10,465 nucleotides of DNA from Larix sibirica (GCA_004151065.3 NWUY0300001493.1:85450-95914), one strand, 5' to 3'. Counted from the first letter of the stretch, positions 1-7,964 are shown. Numbers and translations are program-made. The notes: generated by a model not told the origin, from the letters alone.

Positions 1-115
1 AACCATCACACACATCTAACAAACATCATCGAAATTGAACAACATACACATCACCATCAACATATAAATAAACATCAACATCAACATGATATGAAAATGC
101 ATAATATATATGAAC
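1..115. repeat. CAT/CAA-rich low-complexity stretch
   Basis: The sequence is dominated by imperfect CATCAA, CACA and AACA runs with very little G on this strand. No reading frame or RNA fold stands out. It reads as low-complexity intergenic DNA leading into the adjacent AT microsatellite. Confidence 0.55.
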
Positions 116-123
116 AATAATAT

Positions 124-127
<4 letters not shown>

Positions 128-159
<32 letters not shown>
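128..159. repeat. (AT)n microsatellite
   Basis: About 16 uninterrupted AT dinucleotide units, flanked by AT-rich DNA. The length is likely to vary between individuals. It is the only long perfect microsatellite in the window; shorter AT runs occur near 4219-4229 and 9886-9897. Confidence 0.95.
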
Positions 160-163
<4 letters not shown>

Positions 164-2272
164 TTACTTTAATTTATCTAATCTTCTCTTAATTTTAAAA
201 GTATAATCAAATGTAAAAACTTACCTTTCAATTTGGTGACGGTTATGTTCTCTCAATTCGGGATATTTTCTTTACCCTATTTAGTTACAACCACCAATCA
301 TATGCATAGCTCTTCCATATTCCATAGGGAATTTTCACTCTTTCGGGATCTTTAATCTCATTGCACTCAAAATAGTAGTGCTTTCTTCAATCGACTTCAT
401 TAATTCTTTTGATTTTGAGTTTCCATAAAACACTAGCATATTCATCTTTATTTGGTGTTGAGGCACATCTTCCTCTTAATTTTCATCACTCTTTTGGATC
501 AGTTTGACTATGACCCTTCCCCTCTACTAAACAACTTCAAACACATCAATCCTCTTCATTATTGGTTGCAAAAAATTTGCAACATCATCCAATACTCTGA
601 ACCACCATTCTCTCTTTGGTTCCTCCTCTCACTAGATGGATTCCTCCCCCTACCATGTTACAATTTGCTTGCACACTCTTCTTTTGCAATCTTCCCCATA
701 AATTTCTTTTGTTTATAATTCTCTCTTTTGCTACAACATGCACTTTACCACTATGTGGTGTCCTTTGCAAATTCTTCAACAACTCATCCTCCTTGACCTC
801 TACACAGTTCTTTTCAAGGTTGGAGTTGTATTTCCTCTTAGAATGTCTACCCAACCCTACCATTGGAGGTGTGATTTATTAATTTGTTTATATAATTGTA
901 ACCAACATCACACCCTTGTTGGAATCATCTAGGCTTCTACTGTTTTCATTACAACTCATGTTTCATAGAATCCCCTACTTTCTCGTGGTAGAAATTATAC
1001 ATATCCCTCGATATTCTAATTGTCAGAATACCACCTAATGCAATGAGGTGCAGCTCCCTACAAAATCACATACACATAATATAATCTCTCAACTTTTTCT
1101 ATAAACAAATACATTTCTAGTCACTAAATAGATAACCACTGAAGGCATAAATACATCACAATAATAAATCATTTAACATAAAATAACAACACAATTATGC
1201 AATTCAATTGAAAACTAGTAGAAACACCACCACAACAAATATGAATTATTTATTAACTATCTTCACTGCTCGTTAGCTTCCATTAACACTACACAACATA
1301 AACCAAAGGAGAGCGAAAGATCCTTTGCTCATTCAAAAACTTCACATTTATGCTTGTGCTCCTTGGCTTTTGGCCTTACAATTATCATAGTTGTTCAAAT
1401 TTCTAATACAATGCTTCAAATTCCAATAGTTGACAAAATTCACAAGGACATTAAACATTTCACTATATTTACAATTTTTTATTTTTTATTTTTGTATCAT
1501 AAAATAAAACCAAAAATAAACAAATGTAAGAAAATTTCTAACACAACTACTGATGCTTGTCCATCATTCGTAGTCAAAAACACCTCTAGTTTCTCACCTA
1601 TCATTCAAAAATTCATTAAAGTAAAGAAAGCACATCTTGTTGGAAGATTCCAACCGTAAATTAATCTAGATGAACTACTCCATACACATGTCATAGGAGT
1701 AAGGTACATTGAAATAATTCATTTCCCACTTGCATTCTCCTTTTTTATTTCCGTACCCAATGTTGCACTCCCTAACACCTAGAAAAATAATGACAATGAT
1801 GTTCTAGTGCTATATATATCAGCACCAAGGGACCTCACAAACTGGCTTTCTCCACACTCACTTGCATATTGAAATCACATGTGGGATCACTCTTATAGGA
1901 GCTAACTACATAGGTGTAGTTATTGAAATCACATGCTATTGATATCACATATTTTGTCTGTAAATTATGTGTTTCCTTTCTATCACAACGATTCTTCTCA
2001 TTTTGTCTTTCATTTGTGTTACAACCGTTTGTCTCATGGTAGAGTTTTATTCCATGGTTAAATCCATGTAAATTGACCATGAATTTATTATGGCCTTTGA
2101 ATAAGAGAATGTTAATGATGCATGATATTTGCTACTTGATTTTGACCTTATGTTAATAACATAAATCAATTTACCGTTAAAAATAATTTATATTTAAGTA
2201 TTGAGTGACTTAGGCAATCCAATACATGAGATATCATTTTGGGGATGATCTCCGTATTATAAGCCATTCATG
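160..2272. other. AT-rich intergenic DNA, no supportable gene
   Basis: I see no gene here. Short open frames exist on both strands around 452-930, some overlapping each other in opposite directions, and none has a recognisable motif or splice-consistent continuation. The stretch 450-900 is CT-rich on the plus strand (GA-rich on the minus strand), which by itself keeps frames open. Near 1639-1654 there is a 7-bp inverted repeat with a 2-base spacer (GTTGGAA-GA-TTCCAAC), and TATATATA lies at 1811-1818. At 1867-1950 a TATTGAAATCACATG-like word occurs three times. This may be decayed retroelement sequence, but no long terminal repeat pair or target duplication is visible. Confidence 0.5.
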
Positions 2273-2453
2273 TATGACCCACATCCCATGAGCATAATTG
2301 CAATTGACCAATTTCTCATGGTTTTGAATAGTCCACTTAGCACTCATTGCATCGGATGATATTTAGAGGCACTCATTAATCTATGACCCACATTTCATGA
2401 GTATAGTAGCAACTAGCCAATTTCTCATGGTTTTGAAGAGTCCATTTAGCACT
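2273..2453. repeat. Two-copy 72-bp direct repeat (period about 109 bp)
   Basis: Copies at 2273-2344 and 2382-2453 both begin TATGACCCACAT, share an identical CCAATTTCTCATGGTTTTGA core, and end AGTCCA-TTAGCACT. They differ by roughly ten scattered substitutions and no gaps. Both are followed by, or overlap, a CACTCATT-like word, so the true unit may be a 109-bp tandem repeat whose spacer has diverged. Neither copy sits in a plausible coding frame. Confidence 0.85.
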
Positions 2454-2960
2454 ATGGTGAAAAAGTGAGATTGAAACTAACAAAATAAATTGCATAACAT
2501 CAATCATCACCTCCGGACTTGTTTTTACACCATCAAACCCACTTAGCTTGTCAGCGTAATTAATTAATTTTATTTTCTTAACCATTATTTTAATGTAACA
2601 AACTAATAAAATACTAAACCTTTCTTCTCAATTTAATTTTGAATTACAAAATATACCCACCTATCAACTTACTCCTTATTTTAATTATATATCCATCATT
2701 AATAAAATAAAATATTCCATAGTTGCCACCCACTTAGTCAAAAATACCATAAAGCATGACACTTAAACTCCGTTATAGGAGTGATGTAAAAAGCAAAACG
2801 GATTCTTGATGAATCCATCTAGAACTTCATGCCATGAAACCCAGTTGCAAACATATCCCGTGTTCATGAAAAACAAAAATTGCGCCGCTTGAGCAACTAC
2901 AACGATTAAGATGAAAAACAAATCACATTATTTTATAAGCACAAGAGTTCAAACACGAGT
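2454..2960. other. AT-rich intergenic DNA
   Basis: No gene is visible. A small perfect hairpin, GGATTC-TTGAT-GAATCC, lies at 2800-2816; it has no T-tract and no gene next to it, so I assign it no function. Otherwise the sequence is AT-rich and without structure. Confidence 0.5.
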
Positions 2961-3550
2961 ACATCTTCAAACAAAAACAATTGACAAAGTCCAGCCCAAA
3001 TTCCAAGAGAAATCAGGCCAATACCATCACATAAAAAATTGTATTTTCGAAGAAAACAAGAGAGCAAAGTCCAGTCAAATGGATATATTAGGACCAAAGT
3101 CCAGTCTTATGGCACATATTAGGCAGTTATCAGCATAGCACTATCAATGAGGCGAACAGTATCTGCCCCACCGCAAATATTAAATACTACCTGTGGTATT
3201 CGCGTTCAATGATCTCAAAGTACATCTTCAAACAAAGTCCAATCGCATCGCACCGACTTCGTAAACAATTCTATTTTCGAACCAAAACAATTGACCAAAG
3301 TCCAGTCTCATGGCAAATATTAGGCAATTACCAGCATGGCCTTATCAATGAACTCACGTTCATCTTCCAACAAATACTATTGAGGGAGTACAGCCTATAT
3401 TCCAAGAGAAATATGTCCAATCCCATCAAATAGAGTTCATAAATAAATCTATTTTCAAACAAAAACAATTGACCAAAGTGCAGGCCACCGAAGTCCAATC
3501 TCATGGCAAATACTAGAAGTTATTATCAACATAGCATTATCAATGAAATT
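2961..3550. repeat. Diverged repeat block built on CAAAGTCCAG words
   Basis: Several ordered words recur in the same orientation. They are AGTACATCTTCAAACAAA (2959 and 3219 areas), TTCCAAGAGAAAT (about 3001 and 3400), ATTTTCGAA or ATTTTCAAA (about 3043, 3273 and 3450), CAAAGTCCAG-like (about 2985, 3065, 3095, 3233, 3296, 3473 and 3489), CTCATGGCAAATA, and CAGCATAGC-TTATCAATGA (about 3130, 3331 and 3527). Together they imply roughly three degenerate copies of a unit of about 200 bp, with internal deletions. Short open frames inside the block come from the repeat and do not look like genes. The family is not one I recognise. Confidence 0.75.
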
Positions 3551-3613
3551 CGTATATATTGAGATGTACAGCATAGCATTATCAATGAAATTAAATTCAT
3601 ATATAGAGATGTA
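3528..3613. repeat. Two-copy tandem repeat of about 40 bp at the block edge
   Basis: The word CATAGCATTATCAATGAAATT is followed both times by a TATAT-rich spacer and GAGATGTA. One copy runs from about 3531 to 3569 and the second from about 3570 to 3612. The second copy has a short AT insertion. The shared word also belongs to the larger 2961-3550 repeat, so this looks like a later local duplication of its final segment. Confidence 0.8.
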
Positions 3614-3639
3614 TATATCCTAATTTCAATTATTGAGAT

Positions 3640-4045
3640 GTTTTTTTTCTTATTTTGTTGGAATTTTGTTGAGTGAAGAAGGAGCTGTCTTAAATAACTT
3701 AAAACTCGATATTTCGAACTTTACTTTGCGATCATCATTAAAAGATGTTTAAGTCTGGAAAATTTTAAGATGCTCATAACTCATATATATGAGACCTAGA
3801 ATAACAATTTTAAGATTTGGTTGGAATTGTTAAAATTGTAGTTACACATTATTGAAATTACATAATAGAATTGTTTAAGGATTTAGAAAAACACTAAATC
3901 TATTTCTGCAATTAAAAATGCAATTTTAATAATGATTAACCACTAATAAAAATAACTCAAAAAATGCAAAACATTTAATAATATTTATCCCACTTAAATT
4001 GATTGATTGTCTAATAATCTCCATCCAAATCAATAAAAAATAGCC
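3640..4045. other. AT-rich intergenic DNA
   Basis: No coding frame, RNA gene or repeat stands out. The stretch begins with a T-rich run near 3640-3660 and is otherwise AT-rich sequence between the repeat block and the duplicated 3' UTR segment. Confidence 0.5.
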
Positions 4046-4049
4046 TGAC

Positions 4050-4141
4050 TGACTGTTCATATTCAACTCAACAAACTCATTATGACTAACTATTCATATC
4101 TGATCTAATGCCTGCTTGGATTTGGCCAATCTCATTGCATG
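4050..4141 (-). repeat. Diverged direct copy of the kinase gene's 3' UTR segment (copy A)
   Basis: This segment aligns without major gaps to 4580-4666, just downstream of the kinase stop codon. Shared blocks include CATTATG, TCATATCTGATCTA, CCTG-(C/T)TGG and CTCATT; over the best 59 bases roughly 70% are identical by eye. It keeps the same orientation as the gene. Inside copy A there is also an older short repeat: GACTGACTGTTCATAT at about 4048 resembles GACTAACTATTCATAT at about 4084. I infer a remnant of a locally duplicated gene end; no kinase-coding sequence accompanies it. Confidence 0.65.
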
Positions 4142-4579
4142 AAAATAACCAGGTACATTGAGAAATTGTTATCTGGGTAACATTTACATTCTCTTTCAAA
4201 ATAAAAATATCTAGATGATATATATATATTTAATATAAAAATGGAAGACAATAAAATAGAATCTGGATGAAGAGTATAAAAATCTCTTAAAACTAAATTC
4301 AATTAATAACATTTACAACAATAAATATAAATATTTTAATAATTATTAAAATTAAAATTTTACATATTTATATTTGCATAAGTTCGAAGTACTAAGTAAA
4401 TTTACAACTATACCTCTCCTGATACTTCCAGAATCAATAGTTAAAATGAATCTACACCCATAACAAACAATCTCTGATGTTAAATCACAAAGGACAGATT
4501 TGGATATGCAAAAGGATCTAAATACTAACCGAAAGAAATATCGAGGCCTTCTGATTATAACCAATTCCTGGTTATATAA

Positions 4580-4731
4580 GTTGAATCGAAGTCACAGAAA
4601 CCCATTATGGACCATTGCTCATATCTGATCTAGTACCTGCCTGGGCTTGACGAACCTCATTTAGACCATAAGTTCGTGAATCCTTGTTGATGTCAGTAAT
4701 AATTTCTCAGGCAGCTTTTGTTTACTTCTGT
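4580..4731 (-). other. Probable 3' UTR of the LRK10L gene, containing copy B of the duplicated segment
   Basis: On the minus strand this follows directly after the TAG stop codon at 4734-4732. It contains copy B (about 4666-4580) of the direct repeat whose partner lies at 4141-4050. No exact AATAAA is visible on the minus strand here; plant polyadenylation signals are loose, so the end of the transcript cannot be fixed from sequence. Assignment as UTR is inferred from position. Confidence 0.5.
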
Positions 4732-7238
4732 CTAAAGAACGAAATCTGTGGAGCTGCGCTTACTACCTGGACAACCATCTTCAAGTTGTTTGATTTGCTG
4801 GAGCTGAGCAGCGACTTCCATCATATTAGGCCGATCATCCTTCTCATAAGCAAGGCATCTGAAAGCCAATTCAGCAACGCCAGTAACCATTGCCTTGACA
4901 TGGGGGTTACATTCAATCTCCAGGTTCGGATCCACGAGCTCATGTAAAGCCCCACACTGAATCTTGGACAGGGCTAAATTTGCAAGCCCAATTTCTTTTT
5001 TCTCCCGTGTTATGTCAACGGCTTTCTTAGCTGATATTAGCTCTACCAGAACTACACCGAAGCTGTAAACATCGCTCTTGTCACTGAGCCGATAGCACTG
5101 CTGGTAATCTGGATCGAGGTAACCTGGCGTTCCTTGGGGAGCTGTGGAAACATGAGTGGCTTCAGCAGGCACAAGCCTAGAAAGCCCAAAATCTGCTACT
5201 TTAGCCCTGAAATTCTTGTCTAGAAGAATGTTGGTAGATTTCACATCTCTGTGGAATATGGGCGGGTTAACACAGAAATGAAGATATGCCAAGGCCTGGG
5301 CCGTTTCCACTGCTATATTCAACCGTGTTTCCCAAGATAAATCCTTTCCTCTGCTTTCACCATGAAGATGATCGGCCAAGGTGCCATTTGGCACATACTC
5401 GTAAACCAGAAGCAATTCTCTGCGATCCTGACAGTACCCAATCAGAAGAACAAGATTGGGATGCTTGAGAGAAGAGAGTATCCGCACTTCGTTACCAAAC
5501 TGTTCAACTCTTCTGGAGTTATTGTGATAAAGCCTTTTCACTGCCACAAGACGCCCATCCCAAAGATTTCCGAGATAAACAGAGCCGAACGCTCCGTCTC
5601 CTAATTCTTTCTTTTCATCGAAGAAGCCAGTGGCTTGTTCAAGCTCTTCGTAACTGAAAAATGGCAAAGAAGAATCATTCTTACACAGAGCGCCCAGTTC
5701 TTTGCTCTTGCCATAATCAGAGCCAAAATCAGTATTTTCAAGTCTTTGTTTAGTCTGAAGATCCCTTTTACGCAGACGTGCTACCAGAACCGCTGCAGTG
5801 GCTATTAGTAAAGCGAAACCAACACAAAGACCTGTGCTGCCAAACAAGAAGATATCAAGACTATACATAGCTTGCACATAAAATGAAACTTTCATACAAA
5901 GATCACACACAGTGAGTAACTACACTAATTCTGGATAAATTGTTAAAATTGAAATAATCAACGAAAGCTTGTTTTGTTCCTCCCACAAAATCTTAGAAAA
6001 TATTTTCTTTCATAATTTTAACAGAATTCAAGTTTGTCAAAAAAAAAAGATAAGTCTTTAAAAGAATTGATACAAGATTAAAGTTTAAACTGCATCGGCT
6101 CTGAAATGTTGAAATAAAAACTAAGATTTGATAAAATCAAACCAAATTTGATTCATCAACAAATCCTTATGATCAAATGTCCAGTGCAATGAAATCAAAT
6201 TCGTGGTGAAGAGAACACATGATTACCTGTTACAATCCCACTGGAAGATTTGCGTCCAGGCCTCTGCTTCGATTGGGGAAAAGCACTGATAGGACTTGTT
6301 GTAACAGTTTGAGTATGCGAATCATCTACGACAAATCCAACCAAGAAAATTCAGCAAAACTGAAACTACTTCAAATAAGTCACCTTCGGTGCAATGAAAT
6401 AATCACTACTTCTTAAATCCAAGGCAGACTTACCAGGCTGGCTGGTATTCTTTGCCGAATCCGGGGTTTGTGGTAGGGTAGCGTTCTTTGCCGAAGCTGG
6501 GCTCTGTGGAAGGTAGCAAAGGAAAGGCATACTGTTATCAGAAGAATTGTATCCGCAGATGCCTCCTTTTGATCTACAGTTGCTGCAGTTTTTGAATGCT
6601 TCATCAATTCCATTCCATTCGATTTCAAAACCCCCACGCAGAACCTGCCAAATATTATTCGCAATGAAAGATGATAATTGTTGCAGGACGGGTATTTCAA
6701 CAGATGAGTTGCATGAGATCAAAGGAGGCAAGGGTACGCTCTGATCGAAAGGAAATACCCATATATCCTTATCATTACTACAAGGCACATGGAACAGAGG
6801 CATATAGGCTTCCACTGTCTGGCATCCCGTTAGCAGGGTTATATTTTGGTCGGACGAACTAGCAAGGTTAAACAGAGAACCAGTGAGATCAACAGGAGCT
6901 TTCGGAAGGCCACAGTCTGAAAAAACTGTGCCACTGGCGATTTTCATTTTGGTAATTTGATTGTTGTAGCTCAAAATCCTGTAGCTCACTTTGTTGATTG
7001 TGAGGTAGGGAGTGTTGGATTGACAGAGGACCTGAAACCCAGGGTGGCCGCATCCTGATTTTGCTAAGCCGAAGGGATACGATATGTTGGTGAAGATGCC
7101 ACAGGTAGCTTTGAGGCAATTAGGTCTCTGCTGGTTGCAAGAACAGAAGCTGAATAGAGCTAGTAGAAGCAGAAGAAATTGCAGAGGTCTAGCAGATATC
7201 AGAAATAGGGGCAGCGGCTGGATATGGATTGTTGTCAT
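4732..7238 (-). CDS. LRK10L-type receptor-like serine/threonine kinase, 3 exons, 667 aa
   Basis: Spliced CDS is 7238-6434, 6325-6227 and 5831-4732 on the minus strand. The start is the ATG at 7238; the frame also has TTG at 7250, but a plant gene would use the ATG. Residues 1 to about 34 form a leucine-rich signal peptide. Then comes a GUB_WAK_bind ectodomain (C-x4-CG, ISYPFG, CGHPGFQVLC) and a WAK_assoc_C module (GGFEIEWN, CSNCRSKGGICGYN), with several N-glycosylation sites. One membrane helix, GLCVGFALLIATAAVLVA (302-319), is followed by RLRKR. The kinase is complete: glycine loop GDGAFGSV (379-386), Lys400, helix-C Glu416, HRDVK with Asp497, DFG Asp515, and GTPGYLDPDY (535-544). It should be an active RD kinase at the plasma membrane. 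In this family the ectodomain may sense the cell wall or an unknown ligand; relatives act in ABA/drought responses (Arabidopsis LRK10L1.2) and wheat LRK10 is linked to leaf-rust resistance. The specific role here is unknown. The gene appears intact. Confidence 0.93.
5832..6226 (-). other. Intron 2 of the LRK10L gene (395 nt, phase 1)
   Basis: The donor is CAG/GTAATC. The acceptor region reads TCTTCTTGTTTGGCAGCACAG, with two AGs five bases apart (ending at 5837 and 5832). Only the second, at 5832, joins exon 2 in frame with the kinase; this is a strong check on the model. The last 80 or so bases of the intron are open in the kinase frame and carry ATGs at 5895 and 5868, discussed in the findings. 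Confidence 0.85.
6227..6325 (-). other. Exon 2 of the LRK10L gene (33 codons, frame-neutral)
   Basis: This exon is too short to be found as an ORF and was placed by splice-site phase. The acceptor reads TTTGTCGTAG before it and the donor ACAG/GTAATC after it. Both flanking introns are phase 1, so the 99-nt exon keeps the frame exactly. It encodes a Ser/Thr/Pro/Lys-rich juxtamembrane stretch: DDSHTQTVTTSPISAF, then PQSKQRPGRKSSSGIVT. Joining it to exon 3 gives IVT-GLCVGF, the natural entry to the membrane helix, which supports the model. Confidence 0.85.
6326..6433 (-). other. Intron 1 of the LRK10L gene (108 nt, phase 1)
   Basis: The donor CCTG/GTAAGT matches the plant consensus perfectly, and the acceptor is GTCGTAG/AT with a T-rich stretch before it. 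Retention would add 21 residues after Gly269 and end at a TAA near 6368-6366, giving a soluble ectodomain. The unspliced frame explains why the first exon alone looks like a 290-residue ORF. Confidence 0.85.
6441..6512 (-). repeat. In-frame 36-nt tandem duplication in the ectodomain linker
   Basis: At the end of exon 1 the protein reads LPQSPASAKNAT followed by LPQTPDSAKNTS (residues 243-266). The two 12-residue units correspond to adjacent 36-nt DNA repeats. Each ends in, or near, an N-glycosylation sequon (NAT, NTS). The duplication lengthens the flexible, glycosylated stalk between the WAK_assoc_C module and the membrane helix. Confidence 0.85.
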
Positions 7239-7251
7239 CCTGCGAAGCAAA

Positions 7252-7320
7252 TTAGGCGTGAGGATGGATCGAGAGCCCAGAAATATGTTTCCCTTTCAAA
7301 TCTGCAAAGTGGAATGCCAT
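7252..7320 (-). promoter_or_regulatory. Upstream ORF (22 codons) in the likely 5' leader
   Basis: On the minus strand an ATG at 7320 lies in the context ACCATGGCA, close to an optimal plant initiation context. Its frame runs 22 codons (beginning MAFHFADLKGK) to a TAA at 7254-7252, which is 13 bases before the main ATG at 7238. If the transcript begins upstream of 7320, this uORF should reduce translation of the kinase. The transcription start is not known, so its presence in the mRNA is inferred. Confidence 0.5.
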
Positions 7321-7629
7321 GGTTTTCTGTTACCATCTTTTAATTAATCTTCTTCTTATTCATTTTTTTCAATGTTTCCGATAAGATTTAACGTGTGTTT
7401 TGTTCAAATTTAAAATATTCAAAGGTACACACGCTTTTGTCTTTACATGAGAACCTTCTGGAAAGTAATCATTTAAAAACAAAATAGTCACCTATGGAAA
7501 AGATATCCTCCAACTAAATTTAGAAAGGGTTCTATCAGCCCATCCTTACCGACCAAGTTTTAGTGGGTATCACCTGAAGCGGTGAGTTTGTCATTTTGCA
7601 CCAAATACTTCCATTCTGAGTAAAGTTGG
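7321..7629 (-). promoter_or_regulatory. 5' flank and presumed promoter of the LRK10L gene
   Basis: This is the region immediately upstream of the kinase gene. It is AT-rich, with no clear consensus TATA box at a convincing distance; AT-rich tracts near 7340-7350 and 7405-7420 are candidates only. A 7-bp inverted repeat, CGTGTGT (7392-7398) and ACACACG (7427-7433), contains an ACGTGT word resembling the core of an ABA-response element. One such word can occur by chance. Confidence 0.35.
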
Positions 7630-7791
7630 CGTGAGATCTTTTTAACGAGTAAACCTTATTAAACTCAGTTGTAACTTATTCAATTTGAAGTTGTGTGATT
7701 CCATTTCTATGTTGTATAATTTTTTATTTTATTTTTGGTTACGTGAAATCCTTTTAACGAGAAAATCAGTTGCAACTTATTCAATTTGAAG
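7630..7791. repeat. Two-copy diverged direct repeat, period about 112 bp
   Basis: CGTGAGATCTTTTTAACGAG (7630) matches CGTGAAATCCTTTTAACGAG (7742), and AACTTATTCAATTTGAAG occurs exactly at 7673-7690 and 7774-7791. Copy 2 has lost 11 bases in between. Both copies are followed by a T-rich stretch (7711-7738 and 7797-7835). It ends about 50 bp before the retroposon insertion site. No coding content is evident. Confidence 0.8.
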
Positions 7792-7842
7792 TGGGATTTT
7801 ATTTTTTATGTTAAAAAATTATTTTTGTTATTTAATTATAAG

Positions 7843-7854
7843 AAATCACAATTT
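7843..7854. repeat. Left target-site duplication of the retroposon
   Basis: AAATCACAATTT, identical to 9014-9025 on the other side of the GC-richer insertion. The two copies are 1.16 kb apart and lie exactly where base composition changes. Confidence 0.85.
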
Positions 7855-7874
7855 TTCCTCACAGCGGGTGCTAG

Positions 7875-7964
7875 GGCGGGGCCACCCCCGCGAAGAGCTT
7901 GTCAACCAAGGGGTTCGACACATGTCCACCTGTACCATGAGGAAGGGTATGTGTCGGCCCCGCC
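7875..7964 (+). other. GC-rich fold-back at the retroposon 5' end
   Basis: Two nested perfect inverted repeats are present: GGCGGGGCC (7875-7883) with GGCCCCGCC (7956-7964), and CGACACAT (7916-7923) with ATGTGTCG (7949-7956). Between their left arms CCCC (7886-7889) can pair with GGGG (7910-7913), so a three-way junction is possible. A competing local hairpin, GCGGGG-CCAC-CCCCGC, occupies 7876-7891. I see no hammerhead core, tRNA or SRP RNA signature. Confidence 0.5.

Noticed and set aside
452-932. Overlapping open frames on both strands (about 64-92 codons)
   Set aside because: They overlap in opposite directions, lack recognisable motifs and follow the strong CT/GA strand bias of the stretch, which removes stop codons by composition.
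1354-1659. 101-codon open frame on the plus strand
   Set aside because: It starts with TTG, not ATG, is AT-rich with Ile, Lys and Phe runs, and shows no domain-like pattern.
1638-2035. Possible solo LTR: TGTTGGAA start, TATATATA at 1811, and TCATGGTAGAG at the right
   Set aside because: No matching second LTR or flanking duplication is visible, and the primer-site resemblance (TGGTA only) is too short to count.
1835-2080. 81-codon minus-strand open frame
   Set aside because: It spans the repeated TGAAATCACATG words and has no recognisable motif or splice partner.
2911-3433. Two 74-75 codon plus-strand frames
   Set aside because: Both lie inside the degenerate repeat block and repeat each other's peptides because of it.
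4352-4564. 70-codon minus-strand frame downstream of the kinase gene
   Set aside because: No similarity to the receptor kinase and no motif; it lies between the two UTR copies, in AT-rich sequence.
4684-5604. Plus-strand frames opposite the kinase exon
   Set aside because: They are antisense shadows of a strongly conserved kinase coding sequence.
7876-7921. Pol III internal promoter (A box and GGTTCGACA B box) that would make the insertion a SINE
   Set aside because: The B-box resemblance lacks the final CC and the A-box match is poor; the 3' end looks like an mRNA end, and 1.16 kb is long for a SINE.
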